From: Chrysomallon squamiferum
Taxonomy: Eukaryota > Mollusca > Gastropoda > Neomphalida > Peltospiridae
DNA: 64,000 bases
Direction: 5' to 3'
Assembly: GCA_012295275.1 (NCBI GenBank)
Contig: CM022673.1
Location: forward strand, 24,178,081-24,242,080
Shown: one piece after another, positions 38,100 to 49,180 of the stretch
Layout: each line of letters starts with the position of its first letter
Numbering within the stretch: the first letter of the stretch is position 1
Position numbers and translations under genes: made by a program
Notes under the pieces: generated by a model
The model's input: only the letters and a program-made list of their open reading frames with translations
Told to the model about the DNA's origin: nothing
The model's database searches: none

Positions 38100-38325
38100 A
38101 ACATCACAAATTATTAAGAAAGAAACATATTGTTATTTCAGTTTAACGTTGATCACAGGTCGAGAAACTTGATATGACTACCTACAGGTGGATTCTGTTT
38201 TCTAGGGCATTGATAAACGCTTATAACTGGATTAAAAGCTTTTCGGATTATCAATATTGAATATATGGTTCACATGTTTAAAACTCAAATCTGTTGGTAT
38301 GTCATATCTAAATTAATAAATGTAA

Positions 38326-38362
38326 TGAGAGCCCGAAATCCTAACCACTAGACCACTTGGGA
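38326..38362 (-). pseudogene. 5' part of a tRNA-Glu copy (about nt 1-37)
   Basis: Acceptor strand, D arm and anticodon 5' stem are present with one change (GCCCG for GCGCG on the plus strand). The sequence breaks in the anticodon loop into unrelated AT-rich sequence. The break is a few bases past the LINE target boundary. Confidence 0.6.
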
Positions 38363-39128
38363 AGTTACAAATGCTGTTCTGGATCCTATTTAATAACTGA
38401 AATGCAAGCAAAGTAAATACTTCGAACAGAAAAATAAATTTTATATATTACACTCAAGTAACATCACAAATAATTAAGAAAGAAACATATTGTTATTTCA
38501 CTTTAACGTTGATCACAGGTCCACAAACTTGATATATCTATTTTCAGATGGATTGCATTTACTAGGGCATTGATAAACGCTGGGAAGTGGATTAAAACTC
38601 TTCTGGGTTATCAATATAAATATATGTGTTTGACATGTATAAAACTGAAATCTGTTGATATGTAATTGTACTATATGATCAGTTTTCTGGTAAACGTTTG
38701 TTGTTGTGTCTAACGGTTTTTGTTTCAACCTCTTTCTACTCTGTATATTACAAATTGTCTTCAACTGTTCTTTGATGAAGACATTATTATATCTTGGAAT
38801 ATCTTGCACAGTGTGAACATATATTTGTTATTCGATTAAGACAATAAAAAGGTTTGGGCTCTTCACAGAAAAAATAACTGTAACTTTTATTTTGTTTGTT
38901 GGTTCCTCATATTTGAGTAAAAATGATTAATATTTTATTCTGTAGCCTGAAGAATTTAATTAATAATAATACTTATATTTTATTTTATTTACTTCTTATT
39001 TTATTATAACAACAATAAGCAAAGTAGACAGGAGATTATAAATAAATAAAGAACCACTTTGAAACTTTAAAATGATCGAAGCTCGGCCTTTTTGGAGGTT
39101 TCATTTATCGGATAATGAACGTACGTAA

Positions 39129-39419
39129 GCTTAGTGAGTACATCTCACGTAAGGGACCTAACTCTAATCAATGTTTGTTAACACATATCACTGAAGGGAG
39201 AGAAGTCTATTCGATATAATTTTTACTTTGCTTAGTGAGTACATCTCACGTAAGGGACCTAACTCTAATCTATGTTTGTGAACACAAATCACTAAAGGGA
39301 GATAAGTCTAATCGATATAATTTTTACTTTGCTTAGTGAGTACATCTCATGTAAGGGCCTAACTGTAATCTATGTTTGTGAGCACGTATCACTATAGGGA
39401 GATAAGTCTAATCGATATG
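39129..39419 (-). repeat. Satellite cluster, 3 copies, inverted
   Basis: Three inverted roughly 105-bp units followed by a short GATA tract. Confidence 0.85.
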
Positions 39420-39699
39420 ATTGTAGAAAGATAGATAGATAGATAGATATAATTTTATTTATAAAATATTCATTATTGTTGCTTCTTATAATTTCATTCT
39501 TTAATGTAAAAAAAGTAAAATTAAATATATTACTAAATTAATTTGTTGATATTAAACTTTAGAACATTGGCACCATTTTTATATTTTTATTTATAAAACA
39601 GATAAATTAATGTTACTTCTTATCAATTTCTTTCTTTAATATATTGAAACAACAATTCAAAAGTATCGAAAGAAAGAAGGAAAAACCAAAATAAACCTT

Positions 39700-39771
39700 T
39701 TCCCAAACGGGGAATCGAACCCCGGCCGTCGCGGTGAGAGCGCGAAATCCTAACCACTAGACCACTTGGGA
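39700..39771 (-). tRNA. tRNA-Glu (CTC), intact
   Basis: Reverse complement identical over 72 nt to the copy at 1268; type A flank. Confidence 0.85.
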
Positions 39772-40318
39772 AGTTACAACTACCGTCTGGATATTGTTTA
39801 ACAATTGAACCAAACAAGGTGAATAATTCGAACAGAAAAATAAATCACAACAATTATATTGTTATAGACAGAGTGTATATATTACACTCAAGTAACATCA
39901 CAAATAAGAAAGAAACATATTCTTATTTCACTTCAACGTTGATCACAGGTCGAGAAACTTGATATGACTACCTACAGGTGGATTCTATATTCTAGGGGAT
40001 TGATAGAACTGGATTGAAAGTTTTTGGGTTATCAATACCGAATATATGGTTTACATGTTTAAAACTGAAATGTGTTGGTATATAATTGTTCTATGTGAAT
40101 AGTTTGTTGCATTATTATTGTTGGGAAATTATTGATAATCACAATTTCGTATTGTTTTAGAAAGATAGATGAAATAAAATTTTAAAACTAGCATTATTAT
40201 GTGATGTTAATATAGTTAATAAATAGAAAAATGTAAAATTAAATATATTACTAAATTAATTTGTTGATATTAAACTTTAGAACATTGGCACCATTTTTAT
40301 ATTTTTATTTATAAAACA

Positions 40319-40556
40319 GATAAATTAATGTTACTTCTTATCAATTTCTTTCTTTAATATATTGAAATAACAATTCAAAAGTATCGAAAGAAAGAAGGAT
40401 AAATTAATGTTACTTCTTATCAATTTCTTTCTTAAATATATTGAAATAACTATTCAAAAGTATCGAAAGAAAGAAGGATAAATTAATGTTACTTCTTATC
40501 AATTTCTTTCTTTAATATATTGAATTATTTCAAAAGTATCGAAAGAAAGAAGGAAA
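40319..40556 (-). repeat. 79-bp tandem repeat, 3 copies
   Basis: Each unit contains TAAATTAATGTTACTTCTTA and AAAAGTATCGAAAGAAAG, i.e. the normal 3' flank of the tRNA-Glu unit expanded in place. Confidence 0.85.
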
Positions 40557-40572
40557 AACCAAAATAAACGTT

Positions 40573-40624
40573 TTCCCAAACGGGGAATCGAACCCCGGCC
40601 GTCGCGGTGAGAGCGCGAAATCCT
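40573..40624 (-). pseudogene. 3' part of the tRNA-Glu interrupted by LINE B
   Basis: tRNA nt 21-72 are intact, beginning AGGATTTCGCG directly after the LINE poly-A. The downstream flank is type A (CGTTTATTTTGG). With 42,877-42,907 it makes one complete tRNA-Glu split by the element, with nt 21-31 present on both sides. Confidence 0.85.
40614..40624 (-). repeat. Target-site duplication, 3' side of LINE B
   Basis: CGCGAAATCCT on the plus strand, matching 42,877-42,887 exactly. It corresponds to tRNA-Glu nt 21-31. Confidence 0.85.
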
Positions 40625-40834
40625 TTTTTTTTAAATCTTTATTAGTATAATCACCAGTTGTACACAATTAAAATAACATTAAAACTGTAAATAACAATAA
40701 TAAAAACTGTTTCCTCTCACACACTCAGTCACACTCACATGCATGCATACTTATTTATTCGGAATATTCATATATATATACAGTATTTTATAGTATTAAT
40801 TCTTTTATCCATTTCCATGATATATGTATATTGA

Positions 40835-42009
40835 TTATTTGTAGCTTTCCAAAGGATATTTGAAAATAAGTATGTCATCTTTTAGTTCTAGGAAAATATT
40901 GTTCTTAACATATTTGTTAATAAAAATTGAAAGTTTGTTTTGAATACGATATTGATTTAGAATGATTTTAAAGCACTGATACATATAATTTCTAAAAAAA
41001 TGTATTATATTGATATTTGTTCCTTTTATTTGAGCTATTAGACGCCTTTTGAACACTGTTATTCTATAAATTGAAAGAATAATGTTAATAAATTCTATTG
41101 TACTATTTTCAGTTTTGACATAACATCCAAATATTAATAATCTTTTTAATTGTTCTAGGGAAAACCCTGTTTTCTTAAATATATAAATACATATTTCATG
41201 AAAGATTGATATTAATTCCTTCAATTCTTCACAATACAAAAATAAATGGCACAAATCTTCATCATCCTTTAAACACACTGGACATACACTAGATGAGATT
41301 TTGCCATATTTATATAATTTGTTATATGTATATATTATATGATGAACTGTTTTAAAATCTAAGTCTATAAATTCAGTAAATTTATCACTATAGTGTATCC
41401 ATTTCCAAACTGGTCTCCAGAATATATTAAAACCAAGCTCATTCCATTTTTCTTCACAAGTTGGTGCTTTAAAGTTTTTTAATACTAAAATAGAATAAAT
41501 TATTTTAACTGTAAATTTACTGACATTTATCATTTCATTATTCTGAAACAAAAATAAATCTTTATTAGATGTTAATTTTTTAGCATTTCTGTTAATAGAA
41601 CTTTTCCATTCATCTGGAAGTGATTTCTTAATAACATTGTAAGCTATATAAATTTGGTTTTTGGATAATTCTGGAGATTTTTCATGAATAATTTCTACAA
41701 TAGCTGTAAAAGGAAGAAAACCTGATATTACTTCATAAGCAATATCAGCCACTTTGACTATTCCACTTTTTATAAAAGAACTAAATAATAATAATTTGTT
41801 TTTATATTTAATGAATGGATTTTGAAAAAGTGGCTGAAACAATATTTCGTCTGTATCAAGTGGGAAATTACGTTCTCCATTGTTAACATAGTCCCAAGCT
41901 GATAACATTTCAGCATAAAAAGGATTGATAACTTTTAAAGCTTCTTTACTGTATACTATTTTAAAAATGTCATAATTTAGATTCATATTCATATATTTTT
42001 CAAGAAATA
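40835..42009 (-). pseudogene. LINE B ORF2 C-terminal fragment
   Basis: About 390 codons after the catalytic reverse-transcriptase core, ending at a stop at 40835. The C-terminal motif CPVCLKDDEDLCHLFLYC is the cysteine-histidine signature common near the end of L1/Tx1-type ORF2 proteins. An ATG-initiated ORF extends 5' to 42,130 only because ORF1 sequence is fused in another frame. Confidence 0.8.
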
Positions 42010-42155
42010 TCATCACTGTCACTGTCGCTGTTTTTTTGTTCGTCGCTGTCATACTCTGTCCAACACTCACATTCATCCTCTTTGTTTCCACACTTTTCAC
42101 ACAGAAATATGTTCGGGCAGTTTCTAGCAAAATGTCCTTTTTGTTTACAGTTATG

Positions 42156-42791
42156 TCACCTTATATTTGGACAGTCTTTCAACAAATGATTATCCGCCAT
42201 ACAGTTGTAACAGACTTTTATTTGATTGTCATGTAATACTCTAAAATATTTTATTCCTTCGTAAGTCCGAAATTTCATTGAGTATGGTAAACTTTTTATT
42301 CCGGGTGGAAATTTCTCTCTCACATATCTTGTTCCATCTGCAATTTTTGTCCCTTTGTATAGTTTTCTATAAATTGGTGATAGAATTTCTATTTCCATTT
42401 GTTTCAATTTTTCTTCAATTTCTTCATCTTCAATGTAGGCAGGCAAGTGCAAAAAGGAAACTACTACAGTTTCAGATTTCAAAATTCTCGCCTTTATTTT
42501 TAGACCTTTCAGTTCTGTTTCATCAATTTCCGTAATCATTCTCGCTTGTATAATATCTTCTAGTGTTATTTCATAAGAGTCGGATTCTTTCGGTACGCAC
42601 GCTTTTATCACATCACCCACCTGGCCACTTACAAAATCTATCATGTCGCCTGCTGAAATTTTCTTGTTATCTTCTACATTTACAATCACGGTGCATTCTT
42701 TTTTAAAAACATTTTTTCTCATTACTTCTTTTTTTAAATTCATGTCTTTGATCTTTTCCTCGTAATTTTCAGATTCTTCCGCCCAAGACAT
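42156..42791 (-). pseudogene. LINE B ORF1, truncated by a stop in the second zinc knuckle
   Basis: Starts MSWAEESE and follows LINE A ORF1 closely for about 211 codons. It ends where the first cysteine of the second CCHC knuckle (TGT in A) is TGA. The internal deletion removes the rest. Confidence 0.8.
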
Positions 42792-42876
42792 AACACTTAG
42801 TTTACAACGAAACCTTTCCGAAGCGAGAGCCGATGTGAAACGCGTCCACACTCGACGCCACCATAACCGGAAGTCT

Positions 42877-42887
42877 CGCGAAATCCT
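42877..42887 (-). repeat. Target-site duplication, 5' side of LINE B
   Basis: Second copy of the 11-bp duplication of tRNA nt 21-31. Confidence 0.85.
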
Positions 42888-42907
42888 AACCACTAGTCCA
42901 CTTGGGA
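42877..42907 (-). pseudogene. 5' part of the tRNA-Glu interrupted by LINE B
   Basis: tRNA nt 1-31 with one change in the D arm (GGACTAG for GGTCTAG). The upstream flank matches, inverted, the flank of the intact tRNA at 1268 (type D), unlike the type A flank on the 3' side. Confidence 0.8.
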
Positions 42908-44712
42908 AGTTGCAAAGACAGTTCTGGATACCGTTTATGAAGTGAATAGCAAACACGGTAAACAGTTCAAACACAAAAATAAATCGCAGCCAATGTATTG
43001 TTATAGACAGAGTCTAAACGTTTCCAGTCGAGAAAGGGTTTTGGTGGAAGCTTTACTTAAATAGTAACAGAACTGTTATTTCATAATCCTTTTTTCAAGC
43101 ATGAAAATATTTTTGATGAAATGTTTAATTTATTGTGGAATAACAACTGTTGCTAATATTACACATGCTTTTATTACAGGATTCATTAATATATCATTTC
43201 GCATCATTAATGCTCGAGTGTTGTTCCTTTCTTTATTATTATTATCGAAAATAAAGCATAAATAATGTGACAGCCTCAGAGAACGTGACAAACTCAGGCG
43301 TGCTTCACAACAGCTTGCTCTGATAAGTCATTTTTAATTTTTCTCTTTTATCGGCAGTGGGAAGGCAGTCAAGTCATGGGTAAAATTAAATAGATGACTT
43401 TGTGATGATATATTAGTGACTGCAGGGTAGCTAGAGGGGGAGCAAGGGACCTTTCACTACCCATGAACACATTCTTAGAAACTGGCGCTTTTTTTCAACA
43501 ATAATTAAGTTTTAATTATGCGATAAAAATTCGAACCTTTTTTTTAATAGTTTTCGCTCCCCTTAATTTTAAAACCTGGCTACTGATTAGTGACTAACAT
43601 TTTAAGTGTACAGAATGAAAATCGCGTTTATTGACGAATGAAAATACTTCTGTTTTATAAAATTTGCACTTAACTAAGAAACTACTGGTACAGAGATGTT
43701 TTAGTTTTTAATTCAATTGTCGATATATAATATGAATGGTGAATTTAGTATTTTTCTATTGAACATGCTGTTGTTCATCTGGTCTGGAAAAAAAAAAAAA
43801 TTGGCTGCGATGGTACGTATGAAACTGGAAAATGTATCTCGAAACTCGAAATGAAATCAAACTTGAGTATCACTTCTGTTAATTAAACCACACACAACAC
43901 TTGACCGATCTTAGGAACTTCACGTGACAAGATAAATCAATTGAAATTTCTTAAATACTCTGGATCCTATCAGGACCTACAACAAGTAGCTCGAAAGATG
44001 TTATAAAAATAATTTTAAACTGTATAGATGTGTTTTGTTTTAAAATTATCTGTAATATTAAAACTGCACTAAGACAATTTACTATTATAATAATAACTAC
44101 AACCAGTGTGCTGACAACAACACCTGCAGCACTGACACTTTTTGACGTGCACACCTCGCTAATATCATCAGTAGCGTAAATATTATTATATATCTCATGT
44201 TACTAGATTTATTTCCCGATGGCGCAGAATAAATGGCACAGCATTACATTTCAAACGTAACGTACTGTCCTATCAATATAAATTTAACAATTATTTTTTT
44301 TTCAGACTCTGCTTGTTCCGCAGAAGTTATATATATATATATTTATTTATTTTACTTTAAAAGATAAACGATTAATAATTACTTTTTTCTCTTAAAATAA
44401 ATAAGAAAACGAAGAAAGAACAATTTAAACATGGCCGAATAGATAAATAAATAAATAAATAAATATATATATATATATGTATACAAACACACATACACAC
44501 ACAACACACTCATACACATAGACATATAAACATACATGTGTGTGTGTATATGTGTTGTGTTGTGTGTCAGTCAACACATAAAACATAATATATTGTTGAC
44601 TACACGTACAACTGCATTAAACTGGAAACATTAGACTGGCTAGATACGTATCTAAACTTATGCCTCCATAGATCTATGTCAGTTAATCAAACTAAATAGG
44701 TCGATATATTTA
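42908..44712. repeat. Inverted copy of 1-1267, with an extra block
   Basis: No gene seen. It matches the left edge of the window in reverse. About 44,180-44,640 is an insertion absent from the left copy, with (TA)n, TTTA and an inverted CA/TG repeat at about 44,488-44,567 (ACACACAACACAC against GTGTTGTGTTGTGTGT) that could form a hairpin. Confidence 0.6.
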
Positions 44713-45071
44713 ATAAAATGCAGATTTCCCAACACATTTATGTCATCTTTCACCTGATGTTGTTCATCACTAAGACGGATGTGCAAAATCTGTCCACCTA
44801 TTGGAGTGCTGAAAATTTTCCATTGGCCATTACCGTTATAATACTCAGATGTGTTAACAAAGTGTGAAACTTTGGAACCCAGATGAATATATAAATGACA
44901 TAAGCTAGCCTAGTTCGCGACTGTGCCTAAGAAAGAAATCAGATCATTTTCTATTTAGAAATGTTAATCGTTTCATAATTTTAGATTCATTTGACGAGCT
45001 ACAGAAAACTGTAAATAATAAGTTTTCTTTATCTTCGGTTGGTGAACGTTGGTTGCGTTTTGCTTTAACAG

Positions 45072-45128
45072 TATAAAAGTATTCGATCGAATTCTCCATC
45101 TCTGTAATAACAGATCCACGGTATTCAG
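45072..45128 (+). promoter_or_regulatory. G8 TATA box and non-coding exon 1
   Basis: TATAAAA at 45072-45078, followed about 25-30 bases later by an initiator-like TCTCCATCT, then the exon 1 donor at 45128 (ATTCAG/GTTAGT). In all other galaxin loci visible here the same position reads TTAAAG instead. Exact start of transcription is inferred. Confidence 0.5.
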
Positions 45129-45288
45129 GTTAGTAGTACGTAAAACTGCCTAATCTGCATAGTTTAGCAACAGAACATTTATAAATGTTTATATTATCCA
45201 TTTTCATACATCGTTATTCTCAAAATTGTCAGATGTGATATGTTTTTTGCATATATGTGTTTTAAAATTTTATTATTATTATTATTAT

Positions 45289-45320
<32 letters not shown>

Positions 45321-45827
45321 TTAGTATTAGTATTACATAGGATTATCCATTAGAGAGACTGACAAGAATTACGAGTTTAAAACTTTCTATTTTCTATTAA
45401 CCAACAATGGCGTCTCTTTCTTCAATTTTTAATATTTCGGACTTGGATGTTTCCGATTTAATCTTTTTATGTTATATTTTATTATTAAAATTAATAATAT
45501 TGTAATATTAAACTATTAAACTATTAAAATATTTGCCATTTAATGGGATTCTGCACCTTTATATAAATATTTTGTAATGTATATTGTTTTATTGATATTT
45601 TAAATAATGTCATTTTTTTCTAGATCAGAAAAAAGAGAAAAACAAAAATGAAGTTTATTTCTGTTTTGGCTTTTGTGTCGCTGTATTAACAATTACATGC
45701 ATTCAGTCGTGGGGAACATCGGCGTCTTCAGAAGGTATTTTTTTTTTTTCTCATTAGGTATAGCTTTGATTACACAAAAAAACAGCCTACCTGCATTTCT
45801 GAACACTTACAGATGATTGTTTTATTA

Positions 45828-45869
<42 letters not shown>

Positions 45870-45959
45870 ACAGTTGACTGATATAGACAAACAGACGAAG
45901 AGACAAGTAGATAATAGTTATGGAAATATACAAAAGTTATTATATGTATTTTGAAATAC

Positions 45960-45995
45960 AACTGTATGCGACCACACAAGCTACAATTCAACATT
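45960..45995 (+). pseudogene. Decoy copy of the start of galaxin exon 3 in G8 intron 2
   Basis: CTGTATGCGACCAC then AGCTACAATTCAAC follows GAAATACAA, so the acceptor AG is mutated to AA here, while the G7 relic keeps AG. It is followed by a second copy of the intron segment containing ATAGGAATCAGGTAAATGC. Confidence 0.65.
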
Positions 45996-46298
45996 TAGCT
46001 TTGATTACACAAATAAACAGCCTACATGCATTTCTGAACACTTCCAGGTGATTGTTTTAATAGTTTTATGTGTACAGATAGGAATCAGGTAAATGCATAG
46101 ATCGATAGATAATATATCTATAACAATGATTTCTGCGTATAAATGTATGTGTGTGTATGTATGTATGTATAACAGATTAACTGATATAGACAAACAGAGA
46201 TTTAAGCAGATAATTGTAATGAAGATATGTAGAAGTTCTTATATTAATTTTGAAACACAGCTGTATGCGGTTACAACAGCTACAATCCAAGCTTCAGC

Positions 46299-46970
46299 AT
46301 GTGCTGCAGTGGAAACGTTGTCCCTAGAAGAGGCATAACTCCTGCATGTTGTGGAAGGCAAGGCTATGATGATGCAACCGACATGTGCTGCGGGGGAAAC
46401 GTTGTCCCTAGAAGAGGCATAACTCCTGCATGTTGTGGAAGGCAAGGCTATGATGATGCAACCGACATGTGTTGCTGGAGAAACGTTGTCCCCAGAAGAG
46501 GCATAACTCCTGCATGTTGTGGAAGGCAAGGCTATGATGATGCAACCGACATGTGCTGCGGGGGACACGTTGTCCCCAGAAGAGGCATAACTCCTGCATG
46601 TTGTGGAAGGCAAGGCTATGATGATGCAACCGACATGTGCTGTTGGAGAAACGTTGTCCCCAGAAGAGGAATAAGTCCTGCATGTTGTGGAAGGCAAGGT
46701 TATGATGATGCAACCGACATGTGCTGCGGGGGAAACGTTGTCCCCAGAAGAGGAATAAGTCCTGCATGTTGTGGAAGGCAAGGTTATGATGATGCAACCG
46801 ACATGTGCTGTTGGAGAAACGTTGTCCCCAGAAGAGGAATAAGTCCTGCATGTTGTGGAAGGCAAGGTTATGATGATGCAACCGACATGTGCTGCGGGGG
46901 AAACGTTGTCCGCAGAAGTGGAATAAGTCCTGCATGTTGTGGAACACAAAGTTATGATGCAGCATTCGAC
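46299..46970 (+). repeat. 84-bp coding minisatellite, 8 units, alternating types
   Basis: Units 2, 4, 6 and 8 read CCGG (Asn or His next) and units 3, 5 and 7 read CCWRN; unit 1 reads CCSGN. Units 1-4 carry Ile-Thr-Pro and units 5-8 Ile-Ser-Pro before the second CC. The alternation implies growth by a 168-bp dimer. Confidence 0.9.
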
Positions 46971-46997
46971 AGCTGCTGCAATGGCCGTATTTGCTAG

Positions 46998-48700
46998 AAG
47001 AAAACAAATACGAATTCAAAACTTGCGTCATAGTTCTGTAACAAGAATATTAACATAATTAATACATAGAGTTTTTTCATTGATTACATTCTGTTTTTAT
47101 TCTTAAACTGATCCGACGAATTTTGAAGGAAGAAAAGAAAAAATACAGCTAATAACAAAATTTATAACATTCTATTCCGAAATTCGTGGAAATATCCTAG
47201 AATTTGAATAATATAGTCAATAAAGTCATCATCAAATATCAATCAACAAAATAATGAGTTTGCAATGGACTTAGTTTAGACGACAATAAGAACATCTTAA
47301 TATTTTTATCTACTGTCGATGTGTATCTAAACAGTGTTTAACATGTCATTAAATATTTTGTCTAACAAAATAACACAGACTTATGCAAGGCAAATAGTAC
47401 ATATATATATATAATACTAACAGTTAGATCTGTAATGACTAGGTAATTTATCTGTGTGATGTTACAATGAATGAAAATAAGAATGACTGACGCCAGGTTT
47501 ACTCAAAGTAAAAGGCAACGTATTCTGTTTTAATTTTCTCTCTTTCTTTTCTTTTCTTTTTTGTTTTTTCCTTTTCTGTTGTAACTTATTAATCAGTTAA
47601 CTATACAGTCTGTCTACAAAACCAACAACTGTGGGTCATGAATGACATCATGGAAAAACACGTGCATTCGACGGCTTGTAGGACCGGACCAGTCAATCCC
47701 ATCCTGGAGTTCGATATCATCATCATAAGATTTCAGAAATAAACATTAATTATACTCATATCTTAACATGTGACACAGCTTCGCTAAAAATATGTAAGGG
47801 ACATTTTCTTAGTTTAAGTTATTTAGAAACTGCAAAATGTAATTGTTATAATAGTACAAAACGTACTGAACTGTGAGGGCAGCGAAATTATTGGTTTTTG
47901 AAATTAATATTTGGCATTAAAAAGTGTGCAGGATTTTCTTTTTTTTATCTATTTGATATCGACAAGACAAATTTACAACAAACTTTTCAAAAACAAAAAT
48001 TAACTGTCATTTACTTTGTTTGTTAAAACGATCTTAAAAGTTAAAATAAATTTCAGAAACGAAAGAGAGAAAGAAGAATAAAGACATTAAAATTAAACAA
48101 TTCCAAAAATGCCCTTACTGAAACGTATAGTAGTTATAACTTACAGGAAGACGTATGTTTTACGCCACCCGTTCATTTCAGGATCTAATACAACAGTCTC
48201 CAGTTAGGAAAACAACTCTGTACTGAGAAAATAATGTATTAGTAGGTAACATTTTAAATATACAGAGTGAAAACCTCATACATTCACGGATAAAAGGTGC
48301 CCTCTTTAAAAAATGAATACCTTGATTAACTCTGTTTAGCACAAATATTAACTTTGGTCGTTTCGTGGCAGGACGGAGTAAATCATACACTACACATTAG
48401 CTTACGTAACATCTGATACACACATTTACAGTTCAGTTTAATTCAGTCACAAATAAATAAGTGAATGAAAGGTGTTCATGTCAGTTTTGAAAAATCAGAA
48501 AAGAGATTGGTTTGTACTTCATATAAGACAACAGAAATAGGAACGAGGATGGTCTATTTGAGTTAATTAAAAATAAAGTTTAGCCTTTATGCTTTACAGT
48601 CTGAAAATAAATATTACACATCGTACATATTATAGAAAAGGCGATCAAAATAAAAACATCCAGATGGACTGTCAGTAATTGTGACTGTTTTCTGTCTACT
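46998..48700 (+). repeat. 3' flank of G8, inverted copy of about 30.2-32.0 kb
   Basis: No gene seen. The variant polyadenylation signal AATACA lies about 65 bases after the G8 stop. The rest matches the G7 flank in reverse. Confidence 0.65.
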
Positions 48701-48980
48701 GACACAGTAGCGTAATATATTAAAGAATGAAAATGATAAGAAGGCACCATAAATTACCTGTTTTATAAATAAAAATATAAAAATGGTGCCAATGTTCTAA
48801 AGTTTAGTGTCAAAAAATTAATTTAGTAACATATTTAGTTTTACTTTTTTCCATTTATTAACAATATTAACATCACATAATAATGCTAGTTTTAAAATTT
48901 TATATACTATGTCTTTCTAAAACAATACGAAATTGTGATTATCAATAATTTCCCAACAATAATAATGTAACAAACTATTC
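47997..48980 (+). repeat. Left copy of a duplicated gap-edge segment
   Basis: Nearly the same sequence as 49,181-50,179, from AATTAACTGTCATTTACTTT to AATAATGTAACAAA, with scattered substitutions and a 16-base deletion near 48,353. It ends at the N run. Confidence 0.8.
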
Positions 48981-49180
48981 NNNNNNNNNNNNNNNNNNNN
49001 NNNNNNNNNNNNNNNNNNNNNNNNNNNNNNNNNNNNNNNNNNNNNNNNNNNNNNNNNNNNNNNNNNNNNNNNNNNNNNNNNNNNNNNNNNNNNNNNNNNN
49101 NNNNNNNNNNNNNNNNNNNNNNNNNNNNNNNNNNNNNNNNNNNNNNNNNNNNNNNNNNNNNNNNNNNNNNNNNNNNNNNN
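48981..49180. other. Assembly gap, 200 N
   Basis: Exactly 200 undetermined bases, a common scaffold-join convention, so true length is unknown. Confidence 0.98.

Larger units (their letters stand above)
38100..40572 (-). repeat. tRNA-Glu/satellite duplicon block, minus orientation
   Basis: Inverted copy of the 1.3-6.2 kb material: tRNA half at 38,326, satellites at 39.1-39.4 kb, tRNA at 39,700, then flank. About 40,319-40,556 is a 79-bp tandem repeat of the tRNA 3' flank (period from TAAATTAATG at 40321, 40400 and 40479). No protein gene seen. Confidence 0.7.
40625..42876 (-). mobile_element. LINE copy B inserted in tRNA-Glu, internally deleted
   Basis: Both ends are present: the 5' end AGACTTCCGG next to the tRNA 5' half, and a short poly-A (8 A) next to the tRNA 3' half. 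The element has the same orientation as the tRNA. About 3 kb is missing internally, joining ORF1 (after the second zinc knuckle) to the ORF2 C-terminal region near 42,009. Outside the deletion it is nearly identical to LINE A. It supplies the 3' end that LINE A lacks; together they imply an ORF2 of roughly 1,290 residues. Confidence 0.88.
45648..46997 (+). pseudogene. Galaxin-like G8, eight repeats, signal peptide frameshifted
   Basis: Exon 2 is 45624-45734 (ATG at 45648); exon 3 is 46261-46997. Exon 3 encodes AVCG followed by eight 28-residue repeats (starts 46299, 46383, 46467, 46551, 46635, 46719, 46803, 46887) and the family ending SCCNGRIC, all in one open frame; G7 has three repeats. 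One T is missing in the signal-peptide codons (TTTTGTGTCG against TTTTGTTGTCG), so translation from the usual ATG stops after 13 codons. An open 245-codon exon behind a single-base break suggests a very recent loss, an allele, or a sequencing error. If the break is an error, the product would be about 274 residues with 17 di-cysteines. Confidence 0.75.

Noticed and set aside
46299-46970. Regular 84-bp repeats considered as a CRISPR-like array
   Set aside because: Units are contiguous with no unique spacers and encode galaxin repeats in a eukaryotic gene.
46239-47031. 236- and 207-codon antisense ORFs across the G8 repeat exon
   Set aside because: They arise because the 84-bp unit has no stop in those frames. 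They lack a signal peptide and the sense frame carries the family's cysteine pattern.
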